A DNA stretch of 64,000 nucleotides from Escarpia spicata (lineage: Eukaryota; Annelida; Polychaeta; Sabellida; Siboglinidae), in the NCBI GenBank assembly GCA_963995525.1, contig OZ023217.1, positions 26,835,587 to 26,899,586 of the forward strand, read 5' to 3'. A program made the position numbers and the translations under genes. The stretch's first letter is position 1. Every line of letters begins with the position of its first letter. Of this stretch, positions 9,381 through 23,585 are shown in pieces. The notes under the pieces are model-generated. The model worked only from the letters and a program-made list of their open reading frames with translations. It ran no database searches and was not told where the DNA came from.

Positions 9381-10457
9381 TTAATGACTAGAGACGGAAC
9401 TTGGCGGACGACATTGCATGAATCCAGCCAAGCGATGTCGTGCTTTTTTTGGCCATCTGTACCGTTGGTTCCCACATAACCGACAGAACATGAATAAACC
9501 TATCTTACACTTGGGAAGCTTAGCACAGTGTTTTCCATGCAGCCGAATCATTGTCTCTGAGCGTATTCTTCATGGCATTTTCACCACATTTTTTGTGATT
9601 GAGTCTCATCTAGTAATAATCCTACTGCTATCTCTGCATAGGACTGTCTTGACATTGCCTGATAGTCTCTGTCCTAGTGATTTGTGAATGTTTCTTGTGT
9701 AGTTAGTCAAGTTCTCCATTCCACGAGTCAGCTTTTTGGGGATGCCGAGAACACCATGAGCCATTGCAAGCATCCTGTACTTCTCTATGCGGAAATACAT
9801 CAATTTGGTAATCATTTACTTTTATTTATATGACTTGGATCTTCTGTCACTTCTCCTTGATGCCTGACACCACAGCTGTTGAAGTCAATTGCTTGCGCAT
9901 CTTTAGAGTAAGTTTGCTCTTGCTGTTTCGCAGCAAACGGTTAACATGTCTTGTTTGTGTCGACTTGCCCAGTTGTGATTTAAGGCGCTGTAATCTTTTT
10001 CTGTATTTTTCTGCTCTATGGTTTGATTTATCCATTTCCTTCTCCAATTTCTTCATTCCCCTGTACAAATTGCTACTGTCCTGCCGCACTCGTTGACGAC
10101 CACGTTGCTTCTGTAGTGATTCGTTCTGACGTGTTTGTTGCATCGTGTTTGCTGCATCTGCATTAGCACCACTGTCGTCTTGTTATGGTGATGTTGTTGG
10201 GGTGTTTTGCTGAAGTAAACATAGTTGTTGCTGGTGAGCCTTTTTCTTTGCTCGAGAATGCTCAGCTGACTCTCGCCACCTTTGTCTCTGCTGTCTCACA
10301 TCCCTGTTGCATACCTCAATTTGTTTCTGTCTCTGTTGCCAACGTTGTCTATCCTTTTTTTTTAATCTTCATATATTTCACTGTTTTGTGCATATACGGT
10401 TCCTGGTGTTGCACCTCAGATTTCTTTTACCAGTTCTTTTCCTCGTGTGTGATCCAT
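9381..10457 (-). pseudogene. Decayed basic coiled-coil protein gene, copy in U2
   Basis: Same stops as in U1, with the TAAT (shifted) form near 9810. Differs from U1 near 10350 (TCTATCC and TTTCACTG instead of TATATCC and TGTCAGTG) and by a private A to G change (CAGTGTTTT) near 9529. Confidence 0.58.
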
Positions 10458-11456
10458 TGTTTTATCTCTAGAATACATGCAAAACGTCAAAATCAATATA
10501 TGGTCCTTGCAGATCAATATCTTTTGCTGGTGATAATGCTTTATTAATTGACATTATTTAATCTTGAGGAGATGAGAAAGCAATCCACACTCAACTGGTG
10601 TCATGGAGTGCCCCTCCAAGACATCCACTTCCAATAAAATGGCCATGAAATGAATGACATTGGATTGGGCACGCAATAGATGTTATGCTGTTCCTGCATG
10701 TAAGAACATATTTAAATGCACATATGCCCCATTCACTAACAAGAAATTAAATAATTGTACTATTCATTAACTCCATGACACAACAGTCACTCCGTGACAT
10801 GTTCATTTGTCATGGAATGATTGTCATGGAGTGATACATTCAATTCATAGTCAGTTGGTTTAATTACTATTTTTATGATTGGTAGTGTCAGGCAGATAGG
10901 TTAACTGATAAGTGGGGAGTGGATGTCACTGAGGTGACAATGAATTAACACATGCATTGGTATACTAGCACATTATATCGGATAGTTCAAACAGTTTTTA
11001 TTGCACACAATCTTACCATGTTTCACTGCCAGCAGTATGTGTTTGAGAAAAGGGAGCACCACCAGCCTGCTTCAACAACACTTAGTAACCCGTTGCAAAG
11101 GTCAATTGTAGTACAATGTCGTGGAGTGACACAAATCAGTGGGAAAATGTTACTTATAGCTGTAACAAGTAAAATACAAATATATTTGTTTCAACAGTTG
11201 TTTTATTATTAAAGTAAATACATCGATTACTGGAACAGGGCACATTTGAATCAATTCTACATCTTGAAATTATCTGAATAAACATTGACTAAGTTGAGAA
11301 CTTGTACTGGGACATAGTAACTTTGCGTCATGGAGTGACATTTGACATTTCAGTCTACATCTGTTGGTATACCAAAAGTGATAAATATTTTAGTATATAT
11401 TCATAAACTTTAAGGAGGGCTATGTCCAAAACATTACTTGTAAATAAAAATTTTCA
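10458..11456. other. Long motif spacer, U2
   Basis: Motifs from 10600 to 11339 at the same offsets. GGT near 10959 opens an upstream ATG for the small frame; AAAAATTTT lies near 11450. Confidence 0.72.
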
Positions 11457-12105
11457 ATGAACAGGACCTCTTGCAATATGTGGACACAAAAATTAACAAA
11501 AAATATGGAAACCCTAATCAATAGACGATGCGGTAGCTTTATGACGGCATCACATTCTGAAGAAAGGACAGGAACCTATGCCAGGACCCTGTTCATTGAC
11601 TTCAGCTCAGCATTCAACATCATCTTCTTCAGGCTGTTGAATGTACATCCTGCCATGTGTCACTGGGTCCTTAACTTTCTACTTCACAGGCCTCAATGTA
11701 CCAAAATCAATAACTCTCTCCAGACGTCTTATCCTGAATACAAGTTGTGAGCTATCCCCCTTCTTGTTTAATATCTTCACAAATGACTGTGTCTCCGTGG
11801 ACCAATCGGTCCTTGTGATCAAGTTATCCGATGGCACCACTGTGAAGGGCTGCATTGAGAAGGCGGATGAGACGGCATAAAGGGAGGAGATTCAGATAAT
11901 GTTTGGCTGGTGTGCGGATAACAACCTCAAATTAAAAGTTTCAAAGACTAAAGAAATGATTGTTGATTTTCGCAAAAAGAAGTCTCCCATCCGCCCTCTT
12001 TCCATAAATGGCGTGGAGGTCGAGCAGGTTGAATATTTTAGATTCCTTGGAACAACGATTTCAAGCGATCTCAGCCTGGGCACAATACACACACTGTGCA
12101 TTACA
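11457..12105 (+). pseudogene. L2-like LINE remnant, RT piece, copy in U2 (class B)
   Basis: Class B carries an extra TTC near 11626 (IIFFRLL), GACCCTG, MFG and RFL. Its LGTTISSDLS is closer to the usual family sequence than the FFGTT of classes A and C, so class B is probably ancestral at that site. Confidence 0.86.
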
Positions 12106-14786
12106 CTCATGGTGGGTGGAGTTCTCATAGCCTTCCGCGATGACATTGCAGCAGAACCACTTACAAAACTAAACTCAAGCTGTGAAATAGTATGGACAAA
12201 AATCCATTTCACACGAAACAAATCCATATACTTTGCATCCTACTACCGACCCCCCAGTGACCACCTTCAATCCCTTGAAGCTCTTCACGAGTCCCTAACA
12301 AAACTGTACAGATCACAAAAGCTTCTCCTAATATAGTTATAGCAGGTGACTCCAACCAGATATTAACTGGGGCAAGCAGCAAACCACTGACAACTGAACT
12401 GCCAGCAAGTATAACAAACTGCTAGAAATAATTAGAGAATTTGGATTACAAAACATGGTCAACGATCCCATACGAGTTGATTCCGGCAATATCCCTGACC
12501 TCATACTCACTTCTAAACCATCGATAACTGCTAACACTCACACCACTCCCGGCATGGGTGATCATGAAGCTGTGACCTTTAACGTAAACCTCAATCCAAT
12601 CCGTAACAGTAAACCACCACACAAAGTGTTCCAATATAAATCTGCAAACTGGGTTAAGCTTAAAGATGACATAAAACAACTAACAACAACATACTTTGAC
12701 ACGAACCCAAATTCAACAGGTCAACACAAATTGGGACTTTTTCCGGAACGATCTTACTTCACTAGTCAACAATAATATCCCCAGCCGCAACACCAAAGCA
12801 AAAACCCTCTTCCCCTGGATAACACGTGAAATAATAAGAATGCAAAGAATACGCAACAAAAGCCATTAAAAAGCAAAACAAACTGGACGTAATGGTGACT
12901 GGGAAAGGGTTAGGCAACTCCGAAAACAAGCCACAAAAGCTGCAACCAAATCGTACTCAGACTATCTAAACAATCACATTGGAGACAGCCTAAAAACAAA
13001 CCCAAAACAATTCTGGTCATTCATTAAAGCAAACAAACGAGAATACATTGGCATCCCTACACTGCAAGCAAACGACCAACCAATCACAAATGATCACGAT
13101 AAAGCAAATACACTTAACAACCAATTTAGTTCCGTGTTTACTCAAGAAATCTACCCCATCCCCCAACTAGCTCCATCCATCTATCCCGACATGCCCTCCC
13201 TCGAAATCAGGATAGACGGAGTAATTAAGCAACTGAAAAACCTAAACCAAAATAAAGCTACAGGCCCCGACGAATACCCAGCCAGAGTCCTTAAAGAGAC
13301 TGCAGTGGAAACTGTCCCCATCATCACACCCATTTTCCAGCAGTCATACAACACTTGCAAACTCCCAGATGACTGGCTCCAAGCACTAGTAACACCAATA
13401 CACCAAAAAGCCACAAATCAGACCCTGCTAATGATAGACCAATTTCGTTAACATGCATCCTCTGCAAAGTTATGGAGCACATCATTTTAAGCAACATGTG
13501 GAAACACACAAACACATCATCATCCACTTCCAACATGGATTCCAACCAGGTCTGTCTTTTGAATCCCAACTTATCGAGACAGTCCACGACTGGTTGACTG
13601 CTATGGACAATAAGACACAAATAGATGCCATCCTACTCGATTTCGCCAAAGCCTTCAACAAAGTCCCACATAAACGCCTCCTATCCAAATTAGCTTTCTA
13701 TGGAATAACTGGAAACACAAAACTGGATCAAATCGTTTCTATCCAATCGCAAACAGAGAGTCTCAGTCAATGGAGCCCTGTCGGACATCACAAATGTTAC
13801 ATCTGGTGTACCACAGGGCTCAGTCCCTAGGACCTGTCCTATTTTTACTCTACATAAACGACATAACCGAAAATGTCCAATCTTCCGTACGTCTCTTTGC
13901 AGACGACAGCATTATATATCGCAAAATTACATCCGAAACCGACCACGAAACTCTCCAATCTGACCTGATCAAACTCCAAACATGGTCTAATAAATGGCAG
14001 ATGGAATTTAACATATCTAAATGTGTGCATCTCCTAATAACAAACAAAACCAAACCCAGACTACATTCATATTCACTATTTGGCATACAACTCTCTAACG
14101 CCTCTAGCCACACATATCTTGGAATAAAATTAGATTCTAAACTAACCTGGGCTAACCATATTACTGACATAGCTTCAAAATCTTCAAAAGTCCTAGGCAT
14201 GGTCAAACGAACCCTCGGACCATGCAAACCTGAACTAAAAGAAACAGCCTATAACATGCTAATCCGACCAAAACTCGAGTATGCCTCTCCCATATGGAAC
14301 CCATATACTGCCACCCAAATTGAACACCTTGAAAGAGTACAACACTGTGCTGCCAGATTTGTCAGAAATGACCACAGACGCCAAACAAACGCAGCAGACC
14401 TAATAGGCATCCTTGGATGGTCAACTCTTGAACGACGACGCATTATCAAACAAGCCATGACATTTACAAAATATTAAATAACAATCAACATCACACCCTC
14501 ACCAGGTCTACTAACACAGTAAAAAAACCGTGCATCAATGCAGCAGTGTTCTCTTTCTACCCCCGAGCAGTTCGAATCTGGAATATGATTCCACCACCGA
14601 TTACTGAACTAGAAAGCCCCATAGCGTTTCAAACAGCGATCATGAACCTCCCTTTCACCACACCCAATCATCTAAAGTGCCTATAAAATAAACAAACTAC
14701 CCATAACGCATGCGCACAAACAAGCACAACACAACTCCTGCGTTAGCACAAGTTTGGGCTGTTTTGGAGTAAATCACCTGACCTAA
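12106..14786 (+). pseudogene. CR1-like LINE remnant, copy in U3
   Basis: Same breaks as the U2 copy. It is one base shorter at the A-run near 14521 (seven A). Copy-specific: CCCTCCCTC (Leu) near 13195, CCATATAC (Tyr) near 14302 and a private Ala to Gly change near 14407. Confidence 0.87.
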
Positions 14787-14788
14787 GA

Positions 14789-15102
14789 CAAAAAGGCACA
14801 ACAAAGCCTGTTCTTCCTGAGGCAGCTCAGGGAGATTCGGCATTGTTCAGGAGATTACGATACGGTTCTACTGCGCAAACATTGAAAGTATCCCCACTTT
14901 CTCAATTGTAATGTGGTTTGGCTGCGCCAGTCAGGAGGAGAAACAACGGCTACAAATTATATTGAAAAGCGCATCTAGAATCACTGGGCGGGAGTTCCCA
15001 TCCATTGGTTCTATTTACCATGTTGGCTGTGCGCGAAAATCCAAGAGCATTGTATATGATACTTCATTACGTGTTACCCAGCAGAACTGCTTTGCAAGTT
15101 AG
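14789..15102 (+). pseudogene. L2-like LINE remnant, C-terminal piece, copy in U3
   Basis: Has the CAA form, leaving 14911-15102 open. No private change seen. Confidence 0.84.
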
Positions 15103-15445
15103 TTACATTGATCGGGGTATTTAAAAATAAACTTCCGTCATGGAGGTGACATGGCGTCATGGAGGTGACATGTTGTCATGGTAAATACTGGCACACAGGC
15201 TCGTAACCAAACAAGTGTGATGGAATGATACAAACCCGTACCTACCTGGCATGCACATTTCTCATTTCGCTTTATTAAGTAGGCATACACGCTTGGCATT
15301 TGTGCTTACAAGAAACTAGTCTACATTAGTAATAGCGATCACTAGCGACATATCAAACGTGTATCATTGAATTCATTTGAAGAAGCCAGGTATTAAGGCC
15401 ATCTCTTAATCAAACGTATACACAGATGTTCCTGGCCCCTGCTGC
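15103..15445. other. Short motif spacer, U3
   Basis: Motifs at 15137, 15156, 15175 and 15217; private C to T change giving ACATATC near 15348. Confidence 0.72.
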
Positions 15446-16522
15446 TTAATGACTAGAGACGGAACTTGGCGGACGACATTGCATGAATCCAGCCAAGCGA
15501 TGTCGTGCTTTTTTTGGCCATCTGTACCGTTGGTTCCCACATAACCGACAGAACATGAATAAACCTATCTTACACTTGGGAAGCTCAGCACAGTATTTTC
15601 CATGCAGCCGAATCATTGTCTCTGAGCGTATTCTTCATGGCATTTTCACCACATTTTTTGTGATTGAGTCTCATCTAGTAATAATCCTACTGCTATCTCT
15701 GCATAGGACTGTCTTGACATTGCCTGATAGTCTCTGTCCTAGTGATTTGTGAATGTTTCTTGTGTAGTTAGTCAAGTTCTCCATTCCACGAGTCAGCTTT
15801 TTGGGGATGCCGAGAACACCATGAGCCATTGCAAGCATCCTGTACTTCTCTATGCGGAAATACATCAATTTGGTAATCATTTACTTTTATTTATATGACT
15901 TGGATCTTCTGTCACTTCTCCTTGATGCCTGACACCACAGCTGTTGAAGTCAATTGCTTGCGCATCTTTAGAGTAAGTTTGCTCTTGCTGTTTCGCAGCA
16001 AACGGTTAACATGTCTTGTTTGTGTCGACTTGCCCAGTTGTGATTTAAGGCGCTGTAATCTTTTTCTGTATTTTTCTGCTCTATGGTTTGATTTATCCAT
16101 TTCCTTCTCCAATTTCTTCATTCCCCTGTACAAATTGCTACTGTCCTGCCGCACTCGTTGACGACCACGTTGCTTCTGTAGTGATTCGTTCTGACGTGTT
16201 TGTTGCATCGTGTTTGCTGCATCTGCATTAGCACCACTGTCGTCTTGTTATGGTGATGTTGTTGGGGTGTTTTGCTGAAGTAAACATAGTTGTTGCTGGT
16301 GAGCCTTTTTCTTTGCTCGAGAATGCTCAGCTGACTCTCGCCACCTTTGTCTCTGCTGTCTCACATCCCTGTTGCATACCTCAATTTGTTTCTGTCTCTG
16401 TTGCCAACGTTGTATATCCTTTTTTTTTAATCTTCATATATGTCAGTGTTTTGTGCATATACGGTTCCTGGTGTTGCACCTCAGATTTCTTTTACCAGTT
16501 CTTTTCCTCGTGTGTGATCCAT
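15446..16522 (-). pseudogene. Decayed basic coiled-coil protein gene, copy in U3
   Basis: Shifted TAAT form. Has the TATATCC and TGTCAGTG states near 16414-16447, shared with U1 and U6. Confidence 0.58.
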
Positions 16523-17521
16523 TGTTTTATCTCTAGAATACATGCAAAACGTCAAAATCAATATATGGTCCTTGCAGATCAATATCTTTTGCTGGTGATA
16601 ATGCTTTATTAATTGACATTATTTAATCTTGAGGAGATGAGAAAGCAATCCACACTCAACTGGTGTCATGGAGTGCCCCTCCAAGACATCCACTTCCAAT
16701 AAAATGGCCATGAAATGAATGACATTGGATTGGGCACGCAATAGATGTTATGCTGTTCCTGCATGTAAGAACATATTTAAATGCACATATGCCCCATTCA
16801 CTAACAAGAAATTAAATAATTGTACTATTCATTAACTCCATGACACAACAGTCACTCCGTGACATGTTCATTTGTCATGGAATGATTGTCATGGAGTGAT
16901 ACATTCAATTCATAGTCAGTTGGTTTAATTACTATTTTTATGATTGGTAGTGTCAGGCAGATAGGTTAACTGATAAGTGGGGAGTGGATGTCACTGAGGT
17001 GACAATGAATTAACACATGCATTGATATACTAGCACATTATATCGGATAGTTCAAACAGTTTTTATTGCACACAATCTTACCATGTTTCACTGCCAGCAG
17101 TATGTGTTTGAGAAAAGGGAGCACCACCAGCCTGCTTCAACAACACTTAGTAACCCGTTGCAAAGGTCAATTGTAGTACAATGTCGTGGAGTGACACAAA
17201 TCAGTGGGAAAATGTTACTTATAGCTGTAACAAGTAAAATACAAATATATTTGTTTCAACAGTTGTTTTATTATTAAAGTAAATACATCGATTACTGGAA
17301 CAGGGCACATTTGAATCAATTCTACATCTTGAAATTATCTGAATAAACATTGACTAAGTTGAGAACTTGTACTGGGACATAGTAACTTTGCGTCATGGAG
17401 TGACATTTGACATTTCAGTCTACATCTGTTGGTATACCAAAAGTGATAAATATTTTAGTATATATTCATAAACTTTAAGGAGGGCTATGTCCAAAACATT
17501 ACTTGTAAATAAAATTTTTCA
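16523..17521. other. Long motif spacer, U3
   Basis: Motifs from 16665 to 17404. GAT state near 17024, as in U1 and U6; AAAATTTTT near 17512. Confidence 0.72.
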
Positions 17522-18167
17522 ATGAACAGGACCTCTTGCAATATGTGGACACAAAAATTAACAAAAAATATGGAAACCCTAATCAATAGACGATGCGGTA
17601 GCTTTATGACTGCATCACATTCTGAAGAAAGGACAGGAACCTATGCCAGGACCCTGTTCATTGACTTCAGCTCAGCATTCAACATCATCTTCAGGCTGTT
17701 GAATGTACATCCTGCCATGTGTCACTGGGTCCTTAACTTTCTACTTCACAGGCCTCAATGTACCAAAATCAATAACTCTCTCCAGACGTCTTATCCTGAA
17801 TACAAGTTGTGAGCTATCCCCCTTCTTGTTTAATATCTTCACAAATGACTGTGTCTCCGTGGACCAATCGGTCCTTGTGATCAAGTTATCCGATGGCACC
17901 ACTGTGAAGGGCTGCATTGAGAAGGCGGATGAGACGGCATAAAGGGAGGAGATTCAGATAATGTTTTGCTGGTGTGCGGATAACAACCTCAAATTAAAAG
18001 TTTCAAAGACTAAAGAAATGATTGTTGATTTTCGCAAAAAGAAGTCTCCCATCCGCCCTCTTTCCATAAATGGCGTGGAGGTCGAGCAGGTTGAATATTT
18101 TAGATTCTTTGGAACAACGATTTCAAGCGATCTCAGCCTGGGCACAATACACACACTGTGCATTACA
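17522..18167 (+). pseudogene. L2-like LINE remnant, RT piece, copy in U3 (class C)
   Basis: Class C has GACTGCATC near 17609, GACCCTG, no extra TTC, MFC and RFF. Confidence 0.86.
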
Positions 18168-20849
18168 CTCATGATGGGTGGAGTTCTCATAGCCTTCCGC
18201 GATGACATTGCAGCAGAACCACTTACAAAACTAAACTCAAGCTGTGAAATAGTATGGACAAAAATCCATTTCACACGAAACAAATCCATATACTTTGCAT
18301 CCTACTACCGACCCCCCAGTGACCACCTTCAATCCCTTGAAGCTCTTCACGAGTCCCTAACAAAACTGTACAGATCACAAAAGCTTCTCCTAATATAGTT
18401 ATAGCAGGTGACTCCAACCAGATATTAACTGGGGCAAGCAGCAAACCACTGACAACTGAACTGCCAGCAAGTATAACAAACTGCTAGAAATAATTAGAGA
18501 ATTTGGATTACAAAACATGGTCAACGATCCCATACGAGTTGATTCCGGCAATATCCCTGACCTCATACTCACTTCTAAACCATCGATAACTGCTAACACT
18601 CACACCACTCCCGGCATGGGTGATCATGAAGCTGTGACCTTTAACGTAAACCTCAATCCAATCCGTAACAGTAAACCACCACACAAAGTGTTCCAATATA
18701 AATCTGCAAACTGGGTTAAGCTTAAAGATGACATAAAACAACTAACAACAACATACTTTGACACGAACCCAAATTCAACAGGTCAACACAAATTGGGACT
18801 TTTTCCGGAACGATCTTACTTCACTAGTCAACAATAATATCCCCAGCCGCAACACCAAAGCAAAAACCCTCTTCCCCTGGATAACACGTGAAATAATAAG
18901 AATGCAAAGAATACGCAACAAAAGCCATTAAAAAGCAAAACAAACTGGACGTAATGGTGACTGGGAAAGGGTTAGGCAACTCCGAAAACAAGCCACAAAA
19001 GCTGCAACCAAATCGTACTCAGACTATCTAAACAATCACATTGGAGACAGCCTAAAAACAAACCCAAAACAATTCTGGTCATTCATTAAAGCAAACAAAC
19101 GAGAATACATTGGCATCCCTACACTGCAAGCAAACGACCAACCAATCACAAATGATCACGATAAAGCAAATACACTTAACAACCAATTTAGTTCCGTGTT
19201 TACTCAAGAAATCTACCCCATCCCCCAACTAGCTCCATCCATCTATCCCGACATGCCCTCCCTCGAAATCAGGATAGACGGAGTAATTAAGCAACTGAAA
19301 AACCTAAACCAAAATAAAGCTACAGGCCCCGACGAATACCCAGCCAGAGTCCTTAAAGAGACTGCAGTGGAAACTGTCCCCATCATCACACCCATTTTCC
19401 AGCAGTCATACAACACTTGCAAACTCCCAGATGACTGGCTCCAAGCACTAGTAACACCAATACACCAAAAAGCCACAAATCAGACCCTGCTAATGATAGA
19501 CCAATTTCGTTAACATGCATCCTCTGCAAAGTTATGGAGCACATCATTTTAAGCAACATGTGGAAACACACAAACACATCATCATCCACTTCCAACATGG
19601 ATTCCAACCAGGTCTGTCTTTTGAATCCCAACTTATCGAGACAGTCCACGACTGGTTGACTGCTATGGACAATAAGACACAAATAGATGCCATCCTACTC
19701 GATTTCGCCAAAGCCTTCAACAAAGTCCCACATAAACGCCTCCTATCCAAATTAGCTTTCTATGGAATAACTGGAAACACAAAACTGGATCAAATCGTTT
19801 CTATCCAATCGCAAACAGAGAGTCTCAGTCAATGGAGCCCTGTCGGACATCACAAATGTTACATCTGGTGTACCACAGGGCTCAGTCCCTAGGACCTGTC
19901 CTATTTTTACTCTACATAAACGACTTAACCGAAAATGTCCAATCTTCCGTACGTCTCTTTGCAGACGACAGCATTATATATCGCAAAATTACATCCGAAA
20001 CCGACCACGAAACTCTCCAATCTGACCTGATCAAACTCCAAACATGGTCTAATAAATGGCAGATGGAATTTAACATATCTAAATGTGTGCATCTCCTAAT
20101 AACAAACAAAACCAAACCCAGACTACATTCATATTCACTATTTGGCATACAACTCTCTAACGCCTCTAGCCACACATATCTTGGAATAAAATTAGATTCT
20201 AAACTAACCTGGGCTAACCATATTACTGACATAGCTTCAAAATCTTCAAAAGTCCTAGGCATGGTCAAACGAACCCTCGGACCATGCAAACCTGAACTAA
20301 AAGAAACAGCCTATAACATGCTAATCCGACCAAAACTCGAGTATGCCTCTCCCATATGGAACCCACACACTGCCACCCAAATTGAACACCTTGAAAGAGT
20401 ACAACACTGTGCTGCCAGATTTGTCAGAAATGACCACAGACGCCAAACAAACGCAGCAGACCTAATAGCCATCCTTGGATGGTCAACTCTTGAACGACGA
20501 CGCATTATCAAACAAGCCATGACATTTACAAAATATTAAATAACAATCAACATCACACCCTCACCAGGTCTACTAACACAGTAAAAAAAAACGTGCATCA
20601 ATGCAGCAGTGTTCTCTTTCTACCCCCGAGCAGTTCGAATCTGGAATATGATTCCACCACCGATTACTGAACTAGAAAGCCCAATAGCGTTTCAAACAGC
20701 GATCATGAACCTCCCTTTCACCACACCCAATCATCTAAAGTGCCTATAAAATAAACAAACTACCCATAACGCATGCGCACAAACAAGCACAACACAACTC
20801 CTGCGTTAGCACAAGTTTGGGCTGTTTTGGAGTAAATCACCTGACCTAA
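18168..20849 (+). pseudogene. CR1-like LINE remnant, copy in U4
   Basis: Same breaks as other copies. It has Leu near 19260 as in U3 and U5 but His near 20366 as in U1 and U2, so it combines states of its neighbours. A private Ile to Leu change lies directly after YIND near 19923. The nine-A run is shared with U1. Confidence 0.87.
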
Positions 20850-20851
20850 GA

Positions 20852-21165
20852 CAAAAAGGCACAACAAAGCCTGTTCTTCCTGAGGCAGCTCAGGGAGATT
20901 CGGCATTGTTCAGGAGATTACGATACGGTTCTACTGCGCAAACATTGAAAGTATCCCCACTTTCTCAATTGTAATGTGGTTTGGCTGCGCCAGTCAGGAG
21001 GAGAAACAACGGCTATAAATTATATTGAAAAGCGCATCTAGAATCACTGGGCGGGAGTTCCCATCCATTGGTTCTATTTACCATGTTGGCTGTGCGCGAA
21101 AATCCAAGAGCATTGTATATGATACTTCATTACGTGTTACCCAGCAGAACTGCTTTGCAAGTTAG
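20852..21165 (+). pseudogene. L2-like LINE remnant, C-terminal piece, copy in U4
   Basis: Has the TAA stop form near 21015, as in U2, U6 and U7. Confidence 0.84.
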
Positions 21166-21508
21166 TTACATTGATCGGGGTATTTAAAAATAAACTTCCG
21201 TCATGGAGGTGACATGGCGTCATGGAGGTGACATGTTGTCATGGTAAATACTGGCACACAGGCTCGTAACCAAACAAGTGTGATGGAATGATACAAACCC
21301 GTACCTACCTGGCATGCACATTTCTCATTTCGCTTTATTAAGTAGGCATACACGCTTGGCATTTGTGCTTACAAGAAACTAGTCTACATTAGTAATAGCG
21401 ATCACTAGCGACACATCAAACGTGTATCATTGAATTCATTTGAAGAAGCCAGGTATTAAGGCCATCTCTTAATCAAACGTATACACAGATGTTCCTGGCC
21501 CCTGCTGC
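21166..21508. other. Short motif spacer, U4
   Basis: Motifs at 21200, 21219, 21238 and 21280; no private change noticed. Confidence 0.72.
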
Positions 21509-22586
21509 TTAATGACTAGAGACGGAACTTGGCGGACGACATTGCATGAATCCAGCCAAGCGATGTCGTGCTTTTTTTGGCCATCTGTACCGTTGGTTCC
21601 CACATAACCGACAGAACATGAATAAACCTATCTTACACTTGGGAAGCTTAGCACAGTATTTTCCATGCAGCCGAATCATTGTCTCTGAGCGTATTCTTCA
21701 TGGCATTTTCACCACATTTTTTTGTGATTGAGTCTCATCTAGTAATAATCCTACTGCTATCTCTGCATAGGACTGTCTTGACATTGCCTGATAGTCTCTG
21801 TCCTAGTGATTTGTGAATGTTTCTTGTGTAGTTAGTCAAGTTCTCCATTCCACGAGTCAGCTTTTTGGGGATGCCGAGAACACCATGAGCCATTGCAAGC
21901 ATCCTGTACTTCTCTATGCGGAAATACATCAATTTGGTAATCATTTACTTTTATTTATATGACTTGGATCTTCTGTCACTTCTCCTTGATGCCTGACACC
22001 ACAGCTGTTGAAGTCAATTGCTTGCGCATCTTTAGAGTAAGTTTGCTCTTGCTGTTTCGCAGCAAACGGTTAACATGTCTTGTTTGTGTCGACTTGCCCA
22101 GTTGTGATTTAAGGCGCTGTAATCTTTTTCTGTATTTTTCTGCTCTATGGTTTGATTTATCCATTTCCTTCTCCAATTTCTTCATTCCCCTGTACAAATT
22201 GCTACTGTCCTGCCGCACTCGTTGACGACCACGTTGCTTCTGTAGTGATTCGTTCTGACGTGTTTGTTGCATCGTGTTTGCTGCATCTGCATTAGCACCA
22301 CTGTCGTCTTGTTATGGTGATGTTGTTGGGGTGTTTTGCTGAAGTAAACATAGTTGTTGCTGGTGAGCCTTTTTCTTTGCTCGAGAATGCTCAGCTGACT
22401 CTCGCCACCTTTGTCTCTGCTGTCTCACATCCCTGTTGCATACCTCAATTTGTTTCTGTCTCTGTTGCCAACGTTGTCTATCCTTTTTTTTTAATCTTCA
22501 TATATTTCACTGTTTTGTGCATATACGGTTCCTGGTGTTGCACCTCAGATTTCTTTTACCAGTTCTTTTCCTCGTGTGTGATCCAT
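21509..22586 (-). pseudogene. Decayed basic coiled-coil protein gene, copy in U4
   Basis: Shifted TAAT form, plus an extra T in the T-run near 21722 that adds another frameshift found only here. Confidence 0.58.
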
Positions 22587-23585
22587 TGTTTTATCTCTAG
22601 AATACATGCAAAACGTCAAAATCAATATATGGTCCTTGCAGATCAATATCTTTTGCTGGTGATAATGCTTTATTAATTGACATTATTTAATCTTGAGGAG
22701 ATGAGAAAGCAATCCACACTCAACTGGTGTCATGGAGTGCCCCTCCAAGACATCCACTTCCAATAAAATGGCCATGAAATGAATGACATTGGATTGGGCA
22801 CGCAATAGATGTTATGCTGTTCCTGCATGTAAGAACATATTTAAATGCACATATGCCCCATTCACTAACAAGAAATTAAATAATTGTACTATTCATTAAC
22901 TCCATGACACAACAGTCACTCCGTGACATGTTCATTTGTCATGGAATGATTGTCATGGAGTGATACATTCAATTCATAGTCAGTTGGTTTAATTACTATT
23001 TTTATGATTGGTAGTGTCAGGCAGATAGGTTAACTGATAAGTGGGGAGTGGATGTCACTGAGGTGACAATGAATTAACACATGCATTGGTATACTAGCAC
23101 ATTATATCGGATAGTTCAAACAGTTTTTATTGCACACAATCTTACCATGTTTCACTGCCAGCAGTATGTGTTTGAGAAAAGGGAGCACCACCAGCCTGCT
23201 TCAACAACACTTAGTAACCCGTTGCAAAGGTCAATTGTAGTACAATGTCGTGGAGTGACACAAATCAGTGGGAAAATGTTACTTATAGCTGTAACAAGTA
23301 AAATACAAATATATTTGTTTCAACAGTTGTTTTATTATTAAAGTAAATACATCGATTACTGGAACAGGGCACATTTGAATCAATTCTACATCTTGAAATT
23401 ATCTGAATAAACATTGACTAAGTTGAGAACTTGTACTGGGACATAGTAACTTTGCGTCATGGAGTGACATTTGACATTTCAGTCTACATCTGTTGGTATA
23501 CCAAAAGTGATAAATATTTTAGTATATATTCATAAACTTTAAGGAGGGCTATGTCCAAAACATTACTTGTAAATAAAAATTTTCA
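22587..23585. other. Long motif spacer, U4
   Basis: Motifs from 22729 to 23468. GGT state near 23088; AAAAATTTT near 23576. Confidence 0.72.

Larger units (their letters stand above)
6064..12129. repeat. Tandem unit U2
   Basis: Carries Arg instead of Ser at the end of the 6389-6709 frame, a marker shared only with U7. It has TAA in the L2 C-terminal piece, class B in the L2 5' piece (extra TTC, MFG, RFL) and AAAAATTTT just before that piece. It shares nearly all diagnostic states with U7, five units away. Confidence 0.95.
12130..18191. repeat. Tandem unit U3
   Basis: Class C in the L2 5' piece (GACTGCATC, no extra TTC, MFC, RFF), a class shared only with U6. It has Leu in the N-terminal RT frame and Tyr in the C-terminal RT frame. 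Private changes include ACATATC for ACACATC near 15348 and ATGATGG for ATGGTGG near 18173. Confidence 0.95.
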